The translations under genes and the position numbers were made by a program. 7,030 bases of DNA from Flavobacterium sp. (GTDB lineage: Bacteria; Bacteroidota; Bacteroidia; Flavobacteriales; Flavobacteriaceae): positions 1 through 7,030 of the forward strand of contig NZ_JASLCE010000077.1 of assembly GCF_030146175.1 (NCBI RefSeq), given 5' to 3'. The notes under the pieces were generated by a model that had not been told where the DNA came from, did not search any database, and worked only from the letters and a program-made list of their open reading frames with translations. Below, piece after piece: positions 1 through 4,545 of this stretch. The first letter of the stretch is position 1, and the number at the start of each line of letters is the position of its first letter.

Positions 1-466
1 ATGAATGACCTACTGCATATTCGAATGGTCCGTATTTCTTTTCAATTTCCAGTATAGCGGCTATAAATTCGGTCATATTACTGGTTTTTCCGGGTGCTTT
101 TCCATGAGCCGGCGCATCAAAACTAAAGACTTGGTAGCCCATTTTCAGGAACTCGTCGGCAATTTTAACCAATTGTGTCCCGCGTCCGCCCCATCCGTGA
201 ACCAATAAGACTTTTTTGTCACCGGTTCCATACTGATATAGCATCACTTTTTTCTGAATAGCGGGTATTTCCAACAATTCCTGTTGGCTGTTCCGATCCA
301 TTTCAAACTCTCTTTTCGGTATCTTATAACGAATTGGAGTGGTAAATAATTTCATCGCAAACTGCGTTGCCAATTCCGGAGAAATTTTTTCAAAAAGTCT
401 CGCAGTAAATAGAATTACTTTGGGTATTTCCAGAGATTGCTGGTGTTTTGGTTTGTTTTCTTTCAT
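1..466 (-). CDS. Alpha/beta-hydrolase family protein, N-terminal part (cut by window edge)
   Basis: The reverse strand is open from an ATG at 466-464 to the window edge, giving 155 codons with no stop. Residues 86-94 read VLLVHGWGG, the beta-strand and HGxGG oxyanion-hole motif of alpha/beta hydrolases. Residues 113-122 read VFSFDAPAHG, matching the conserved D-x-P-G/A-H-G turn. The last three residues are G153-H154-S155, the beginning of the GHSxGG nucleophile elbow, so S155 is the probable catalytic nucleophile and the acid and histidine of the triad lie outside the window. The first 70 or so residues are a family-specific N-terminal region with no signal peptide, which suggests a cytoplasmic enzyme. 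The substrate cannot be inferred; esterase, lipase or thioesterase-like activities are all possible. The gene is divergent from the M48 protease gene. Fold assignment is confident, function is not. Confidence 0.88.
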   Translation of the reverse strand, partial: MKENKPKHQQSLEIPKVILFTARLFEKISPELATQFAMKLFTTPIRYKIPKREFEMDRNSQQELLEIPAIQKKVMLYQYGTGDKKVLLVHGWGGRGTQLVKIADEFLKMGYQVFSFDAPAHGKAPGKTSNMTEFIAAILEIEKKYGPFEYAVGHS

Positions 467-485
467 TTCAGTATACTAAAACAGC

Positions 486-494
486 TGCAAGTTA
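486..494 (-). promoter_or_regulatory. Weak candidate -7 box for the hydrolase gene
   Basis: On the minus strand this reads TAACTTGCA, one T short of the Bacteroidota -7 consensus TAnnTTTG, about 20 nt before the hydrolase ATG. No TTG is present at the expected -33 distance. It is listed because the lon gene has a near-identical TATCTTGCA upstream. Low confidence. Confidence 0.2.
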
Positions 495-581
495 AGTTAT
501 AACTGTCGTTTTATTGATAAATTAATCTTAAAAAATCAGTCCGAAAAAAGGAAGTGACCCGACTATTTTGTTAGGAGATTC

Positions 582-610
582 ATTACTAATTTATCAGGAA
601 TTACTAATTT
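582..610 (+). repeat. 11-bp direct repeat upstream of the M48 gene
   Basis: ATTACTAATTT occurs exactly twice, at 582-592 and 600-610, 18 bp start to start with a 7-bp gap. The second copy overlaps the proposed -7 box of the M48 gene. It could be a pair of regulator half-sites, or a chance match in AT-rich DNA. Confidence 0.5.
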
Positions 611-612
611 TG
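605..612 (+). promoter_or_regulatory. Candidate Bacteroidota -7 promoter box for the M48 gene
   Basis: TAATTTTG fits the TAnnTTTG consensus exactly and lies 20 nt before the ATG at 633, implying a short leader of roughly 14 nt. No clear TTG sits at the usual 17-23 nt upstream; the nearest TTTTG (566-570) is 34 nt away, so recognition may be weak or depend on an activator. Confidence 0.45.
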
Positions 613-632
613 TTACAATAAAATCACATCGT

Positions 633-1451
633 ATGAAAAGGAATTATCGTTTGTTAGTAGCCGGTTTGTTGGTATTGGGAATTTCCTGTGCTAAAAACCC
701 ATTTACAGGAAAAAGTACATTGGCATTAGTGCCGGACAGTGAAATTTTCCCGTCGTCGTTTCAGCAATACAATCAGTTTCTAACTGAAAATAAAGTGATC
801 AAAGGAACCAAGGATGCACAACGTGTTACGGATGTAGGGATGAAAATCAAAGCCGCTGCCGAAAAATGGTTAAATGCCAATGGCTATCAGGGCTATCTGA
901 AAGATTACAAATGGGAATACAATCTGGTCGACAGTAAAGATGTGAACGCCTGGTGTATGCCCGGTGGGAAAATTGTTTTTTATACCGGTATCCTGCCGAT
1001 TTGTAAAGACGATGCCGGAATGGCAACGGTAATGGGGCACGAAGTAGCGCACGCGTTGTTAAACCACGGACAACAACGAATGAGTGCCGGATTATTACAG
1101 CAATTGGGAGCCGCAGGAGTGAGTGCCGCGGTAGGCAATAAAAGTACACAAACCCAACAAATTGCGATGACGGCCTATGGAGCGACTACACAATATGGCG
1201 GAATGTTACCGTTTAGCCGTAGTCATGAAAGTGAAGCCGATAAAATTGGTCTGACATTAATGGCGATTGCCGGATATAATCCCGACACAGCTGTAGCGTT
1301 TTGGCAACGGATGGCGGCCAATTCCGGAGGACAGTCGCAACCGGAGTTTTTGAGTACGCACCCGAGTAATGAAACCCGTATTGCAGAGATCCGAAATCTG
1401 ATTCCTCAGGCAAAAGCCGAAGCAAAAAAATTTGGTGTTGCTTTTAAATAA
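633..1451 (+). CDS. M48 family zinc metalloprotease lipoprotein (LoiP/BepA-type catalytic domain)
   Basis: The 272-residue product is a membrane-anchored zinc endopeptidase. A lysine/arginine N-terminus and hydrophobic stretch end in LGISC, making Cys19 the likely lipidated residue; the next residues (A-K-N-P) lack an acidic surface-export signal, so a periplasm-facing anchor is inferred. NPFTGK follows at 22-27, a segment common at the mature N-terminus of such lipoproteins. The catalytic domain shows N105-A-W-C-M-P-G-G112, the zinc motif H136-E137-V-A-H140, a third-ligand motif H198-E-S-E201-A-D203, and the C-terminal STHP with His243, equivalent to the THP histidine that can occupy the active site in BepA. 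Length and lack of a TPR domain resemble LoiP/YggG more than BepA. The family degrades misfolded or misassembled outer-membrane proteins, so an envelope quality-control role is inferred. The gene is monocistronic by its terminator. The start is fixed by the signal peptide. Confidence 0.95.
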   Translation: MKRNYRLLVAGLLVLGISCAKNPFTGKSTLALVPDSEIFPSSFQQYNQFLTENKVIKGTKDAQRVTDVGMKIKAAAEKWLNANGYQGYLKDYKWEYNLVDSKDVNAWCMPGGKIVFYTGILPICKDDAGMATVMGHEVAHALLNHGQQRMSAGLLQQLGAAGVSAAVGNKSTQTQQIAMTAYGATTQYGGMLPFSRSHESEADKIGLTLMAIAGYNPDTAVAFWQRMAANSGGQSQPEFLSTHPSNETRIAEIRNLIPQAKAEAKKFGVAFK

Positions 1452-1469
1452 AAAAATATATTATCTTCG
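1438..1469 (+). promoter_or_regulatory. Candidate promoter for the MFS gene, overlapping the M48 3' end
   Basis: TTG at 1438-1440 is followed after 21 nt by TATCTTCG at 1462-1469, one mismatch from TAnnTTTG and with spacing inside the Bacteroidota range of 17-23. It begins within the last M48 codons and abuts the terminator stem. The transporter gene needs some promoter because a strong terminator precedes it, and no other candidate was seen. Confidence 0.35.
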
Positions 1470-1497
1470 AAGCTGTTCAATTAGAACAGCTTTTTTT
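1470..1497 (+). terminator. Rho-independent terminator of the M48 gene
   Basis: A 9-bp perfect stem (1470-1478 pairing with 1484-1492, core AGCTGTTC/GAACAGCT) with a 5-nt AATTA loop is followed by a run of seven T (1491-1497), 18 nt after the stop codon. It ends only 10 nt before the transporter ATG. Confidence 0.88.
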
Positions 1498-1507
1498 ATA
1501 CCTATTT

Positions 1508-2803
1508 ATGAAACAACTTGAAAAAGGAAGTAAAAAATTATTAAATGCCTGGGCATTTTATGATTGGGCGAATTCCGTTTATGCGCTCGTAATTTCATCA
1601 TCTATTTTTCCGCTGTATTACGGGGCTTTATTCCGTATAAAAGGCATCGAAGAAATCCCGCTTTTCGGACTATCGATTCGGAGTGAATCATTGATCAGCT
1701 ATATAACGGCACTGGGCTTTTTATGTGTAGCGATATTGTCGCCGCTGCTTTCCGGTATCGCGGATTATATGGGGAATAAAAAAACATTTTTAAAATTCTT
1801 CTGTTATATGGGAGGTTTGTCCTGTATGGGGCTATATTTCTTCTCCCTGGATAATATTATTTTCGGCTTGCTAACCTATATGTTGGCACTGATTGGTTTT
1901 TGGGGAAGTTTGGTGTTTTACAATTCCTATCTCCCGGATATTGCTTTTCCGGAACAACAGGATAGTATTAGTGCCAAAGGTTACGGATTGGGTTATATCG
2001 GTAGTGTAATTTTATTGATCATCAACCTTGTTATGGTGATGAAATACGAGATTTTCGGGTTTGAAAACCAACTTAAGGCCATGCAGTTTTCGTTTGTGAT
2101 GGTCGGTTTATGGTGGATCGGATTCAGTCAGTATACCTATCGTTACCTTCCGGATTATAAAAACGGAAAAAAGATCAAAGGCCAGATTATTTTCAATGGT
2201 TTTAAAGAACTGCAAAAAGTTTGGAGTCAGTTAAAGGAAATCAAACCGTTACGCCGCTATTTGGGAGCCTTTTTCGTGTATAGTATGGCGGTACAAACAG
2301 TGATGATCATTGCAGCTTATTTCGGCGAACAGGAAGTGGAGTGGGGAAGTGATGAAAAACGAACCATGGGATTGATCGTGAGTATCTTATTGATTCAGTT
2401 AATTGCGGTATTTGGTGCGATTATGACTTCAAAAGCCTCGGCTAAATTTGGAAATATTAAAGTTTTGATGGTGATCAACTTCCTATGGATTTTGATCTGT
2501 ATCTATGCTTATTTTGTCGTAACGCCAAATGAGTTTTATATCGCTGCCGGTTGTGTTGGTTTGGTAATGGGTGGAATACAGGCGTTATCGCGATCGACCT
2601 ATTCCAAGTTTATTCCGAAAACACAGGATACGACGTCTTTTTTTAGTTTTTATGATGTTGCCGAAAAAATCGGTATTGTGATTGGAATGTTTTTATATGG
2701 CTATATCGCCGATATCACCGGAAAGATGCAAAATGCCATTTTGTTTTTGATAATTTTCTTTGTGGCAGGATTATTGTTATTAACCCGGGTACCAAGAGAA
2801 TAA
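1508..2803 (+). CDS. MFS transporter, UMF1 / Atg22-like family
   Basis: A 431-residue inner-membrane protein with about 12 hydrophobic helices, roughly at 13-37, 62-84, 95-113, 117-138, 160-179, 192-212, 250-271, 286-306, 317-337, 342-362, 383-401 and 408-426, with a cytoplasmic loop of about 38 residues in the middle rich in lysine. The opening AWAFYDWANSVYA (14-26) is the signature of the UMF1 family, related to yeast vacuolar Atg22. G83-x-A-D-x-x-G89-x-K-K is the MFS motif A between helices 2 and 3, and G355-G-I-Q-A-L-S-R-S-T-Y is the family motif in helix 10 and the following loop. Atg22 exports amino acids from the vacuole, but bacterial members have no firmly established substrate, so none is assigned. 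Length is normal for the family. The lipocalin-like gene follows after 48 nt with no terminator between, so the two may share a transcript. Confidence 0.93.
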   Translation: MKQLEKGSKKLLNAWAFYDWANSVYALVISSSIFPLYYGALFRIKGIEEIPLFGLSIRSESLISYITALGFLCVAILSPLLSGIADYMGNKKTFLKFFCYMGGLSCMGLYFFSLDNIIFGLLTYMLALIGFWGSLVFYNSYLPDIAFPEQQDSISAKGYGLGYIGSVILLIINLVMVMKYEIFGFENQLKAMQFSFVMVGLWWIGFSQYTYRYLPDYKNGKKIKGQIIFNGFKELQKVWSQLKEIKPLRRYLGAFFVYSMAVQTVMIIAAYFGEQEVEWGSDEKRTMGLIVSILLIQLIAVFGAIMTSKASAKFGNIKVLMVINFLWILICIYAYFVVTPNEFYIAAGCVGLVMGGIQALSRSTYSKFIPKTQDTTSFFSFYDVAEKIGIVIGMFLYGYIADITGKMQNAILFLIIFFVAGLLLLTRVPRE

Positions 2804-2851
2804 AAATCAAATTATTACGTTACATTATTAACCCAACAAGATTAACCCCAC

Positions 2852-3442
2852 ATGAAACAAATCAAAACTATTGGTCTTATGCTCCTGTTCACGGGAGGAC
2901 TATTATTAACAAGCTGTGAAACGGAACCCGTTGATGCGAGTTTACTAACAAATACCGGAAATACCGGTGGAAATAATGGCGGTAACAACGGAGGTAATAA
3001 CGGCGGTGGTACAGCTACCAATGTTATAGGAACCTATAAAATGACCGCTTTTAATACTTCGGTTCCAACCGACCTTAACGGTGATGGAACGCCTTCGACC
3101 AACCAGATGAACGAAACAAGTTGTTTTAACAACACTTTGTTAGTATTAAGTGCTAATCATACGTTTACCGCTACGGGAAGCTCACTCGAAATTACGACAG
3201 ACGGAACCAATACGGTACTGGATTGTACCGAAGATCCGAGTTATGGCGGAACATGGACACTGTCCGGAACTACGTTAACTCTGACGTATACCGATGAAGA
3301 AGAAACGTATTCAGACCAATATACCGTTATCGGAAATACGTTGAAAATTTCGATAGAAGAAGGATCGATAGTAGGGGCAGGTTCTGGAGGTGAACCCGCT
3401 TACCTAACGGCTAACATTGATATTATTTTTACCAAACAATAA
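2852..3442 (+). CDS. Lipocalin-like lipoprotein with Gly/Asn linker
   Basis: The 196-residue product begins with a lipoprotein signal peptide ending in LTSC, so Cys22 is the lipidated residue. Glu23 and Glu25 directly after the cysteine could act as part of a surface-export signal, though this is not a clear match to the known Bacteroidota signals. A flexible linker with GGNN units spans 36-53. From G60 on, the pattern GTYKMTAF, a cysteine-containing strand (C91), C125 and G133-T-W-T-L-S-G-T-x-L resembles the small all-beta 'lipocalin-like' domains common in Bacteroidota lipoproteins. D74-L-N76-G-D78-G has the spacing of a calcium-binding DxNxDG loop. C91 and C125 may form a disulfide outside the cytoplasm. 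No ligand or partner is known. It lies 48 nt after the transporter gene with no visible promoter and ends with a strong terminator. The N-terminal region is shared with the downstream lipoprotein. Confidence 0.9.
   Translation: MKQIKTIGLMLLFTGGLLLTSCETEPVDASLLTNTGNTGGNNGGNNGGNNGGGTATNVIGTYKMTAFNTSVPTDLNGDGTPSTNQMNETSCFNNTLLVLSANHTFTATGSSLEITTDGTNTVLDCTEDPSYGGTWTLSGTTLTLTYTDEEETYSDQYTVIGNTLKISIEEGSIVGAGSGGEPAYLTANIDIIFTKQ
2951..3010 (+). repeat. Imperfect 12-nt tandem repeat coding a GGNN linker
   Basis: The DNA of residues 34-53 is built of GGN-GGN-AAY-AAY units of 12 nt that differ only at third codon positions. The unit length is a multiple of three, so copy-number change would alter linker length without shifting frame. 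Confidence 0.75.
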
Positions 3443-3460
3443 TTGACATCAAGAGATTTG

Positions 3461-3488
3461 AAAAAGCTGCCTTCGGGCGGCTTTTTTT
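3461..3488 (+). terminator. Rho-independent terminator after the lipocalin-like gene
   Basis: Stem AGCTGCC/GGCGGCT (3465-3471 with 3476-3482, one G-U pair) is capped by a TTCG tetraloop closed by C-G, the very stable UUCG type. A5 precedes it and T7 (3482-3488) follows. It ends the probable transporter-lipoprotein transcript. Confidence 0.93.
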
Positions 3489-3556
3489 ATAACAAATCAT
3501 TTGTTTTTTCTAAATATATTCACTCGGATACTATGTTAAAATGTTAAAAATAAAAT

Positions 3557-3564
3557 TATATTTG
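3557..3564 (+). promoter_or_regulatory. Consensus -7 promoter box of the second lipoprotein gene
   Basis: TATATTTG matches TAnnTTTG exactly and lies 27 nt before the ATG at 3592. Transcription would start near 3571, downstream of the in-frame ATG at 3541, which supports 3592 as the real start. A clear TTG at -33 is missing. Confidence 0.55.
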
Positions 3565-3591
3565 GGACGTTTTTTAACTAACTCATCCACT

Positions 3592-4368
3592 ATGAAGAAA
3601 ATTACTTTTTTAACCACAATTTTGTTGGTATTTACGGCTTTTACTTTTGTATCCTGTGAAGTAGAATCGATCGATCCGGCTTTAGGCACTAACGGAACCA
3701 ATAATAATGGCGGAAACACGGGAGGCGGAAATACAGGTGGTGGTAATACCGGCGGTAACGGCGGAACATCTTCCGGTGATTATTGGCCAACAGCCATTAA
3801 TAATATCTGGAATTATGATCAGAACGGAACTGCGGTTAACATGAAAATCATCGGAACCGATAATATAAACGGAGCGACCTACTATAAGTTTTCACCACAA
3901 TCCGGATTTTTCGAAGGGAACGGTGCTACTGATGTGACGACCTGGATTCGTAAAAATGGAGGGAACTATATCATGAAAATGGGGGATCTGAATATTAATG
4001 CCGGAGGATTAACAGGAACACAAACCGGATATGAAATGATTCTGTTTAAAGATAATATTGCTGTAAACGCAACATGGACGGGGTCTTATACGCAAACAAC
4101 AACCTATAGCGTATTACCAACCAGCATTGTGATGACAACAAATTATACCGGAAAAATTCTGGAAAAAGACGCTGCTGTAACGGTTAATGGAGTAGCGTAT
4201 ACCAATGTAATTAAAATGAATTTACGTCAGGTCGTATCTGTAATGGGAGCGAATACCATTAGCGATACTGAATATTGGTTTGCAAAAGACATCGGACCGA
4301 TTCGCGTTGTAACGAACACTGAAGGAAATACTTTTGAGACGGCTATAACCAGTTATACCTTAAATTAA
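3592..4368 (+). CDS. Bacteroidota lipoprotein of unknown function with Gly/Asn/Thr linker
   Basis: A 258-residue product. The start at 3592 was chosen over an in-frame ATG at 3541 because it begins a proper lipoprotein signal peptide (MKK, hydrophobic stretch, FVSC with Cys22) and because a consensus promoter box sits between the two. Glu23 and Glu25 follow the cysteine as in the upstream lipoprotein. A GGGNT-type linker covers 40-58. The mature domain from about D63 opens with DYWPTAINNIWNY and later carries EYWFAKDIGPIRVV near the C-terminus; both resemble motifs seen in uncharacterised Bacteroidota lipoproteins of the 'YFPLxxGNxWxY ... YWFAKGVGxV' kind, which is a recollection of the family and not a search result. 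The domain looks all-beta, without cysteines or an obvious catalytic set. Its role is unknown; an envelope or surface location is inferred. It is a single transcription unit, flanked by terminators on both sides. Confidence 0.9.
   Translation: MKKITFLTTILLVFTAFTFVSCEVESIDPALGTNGTNNNGGNTGGGNTGGGNTGGNGGTSSGDYWPTAINNIWNYDQNGTAVNMKIIGTDNINGATYYKFSPQSGFFEGNGATDVTTWIRKNGGNYIMKMGDLNINAGGLTGTQTGYEMILFKDNIAVNATWTGSYTQTTTYSVLPTSIVMTTNYTGKILEKDAAVTVNGVAYTNVIKMNLRQVVSVMGANTISDTEYWFAKDIGPIRVVTNTEGNTFETAITSYTLN
3691..3765 (+). repeat. Imperfect 15-nt tandem repeat coding a GGGNT linker
   Basis: Within this low-complexity stretch (residues 34-58), units of GGN-GGN-AAY-ACN-GGN recur about three times with third-position variation. 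The frame is kept by the 15-nt period. It parallels the 12-nt repeat of the upstream lipoprotein gene, but with a different unit. Confidence 0.75.
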
Positions 4369-4387
4369 AACAAAATACAACAATACT

Positions 4388-4413
4388 AAGCCCGGTTGTT
4401 ACCGGGTTTTTTT
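4388..4413 (+). terminator. Rho-independent terminator after the second lipoprotein gene
   Basis: Stem CCCGGT/ACCGGG (4391-4396 with 4401-4406) with a 4-nt TGTT loop, extended by A-U and G-U pairs at its base, is followed by seven T (4407-4413). It lies 23 nt after the stop codon. Confidence 0.9.
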
Positions 4414-4501
4414 ATGGCATAAAGATTGATTTATTAGAGTAGCGGTATAGGCGATATGCCAAAGAACCGTTAATTATCAAGGTAATAGCAATAAAGACTT
4501 T

Positions 4502-4510
4502 TATCTTGCA
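4502..4510 (+). promoter_or_regulatory. Weak candidate -7 box for lon
   Basis: TATCTTGCA lies 35 nt before the lon ATG and is one T short of TAnnTTTG. No TTG was found at -33 distance and no CIRCE-like heat-shock inverted repeat is present in 4414-4545. Lon needs its own promoter because a terminator precedes it. Confidence 0.28.
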
Positions 4511-4545
4511 GTACTATTTAATGACAAAATGACTTAAAAAAAACT

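Noticed and set aside
5..208. Plus-strand ORF of 67 codons at the left edge
   Set aside because: It lies antisense to the hydrolase gene, whose reverse-strand frame has clear HGWGG, DAPAHG and GHS motifs; the plus-strand product resembles nothing.
2804..2851. Separate promoter for the lipocalin-like gene
   Set aside because: No TAnnTTTG-like box in the 48-nt gap, and no terminator either; read-through from the transporter is the simpler reading.
3531..3719. Minus-strand ORF across the second lipoprotein start
   Set aside because: Antisense to a signal peptide and low-complexity linker, which creates open reverse frames by composition; no supporting motif.
4416..4460. Inverted repeat GGCATA / TATGCC between the lipoprotein terminator and lon
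   Set aside because: Only 6 bp with a loop of over 30 nt; expected by chance. No CIRCE or other known heat-shock operator was found nearby.
4369..4545. Possible small RNA or riboswitch in the 177-nt gap before lon
   Set aside because: Apart from the terminator and a weak -7 box, no stable conserved-looking structure or second terminator is visible.
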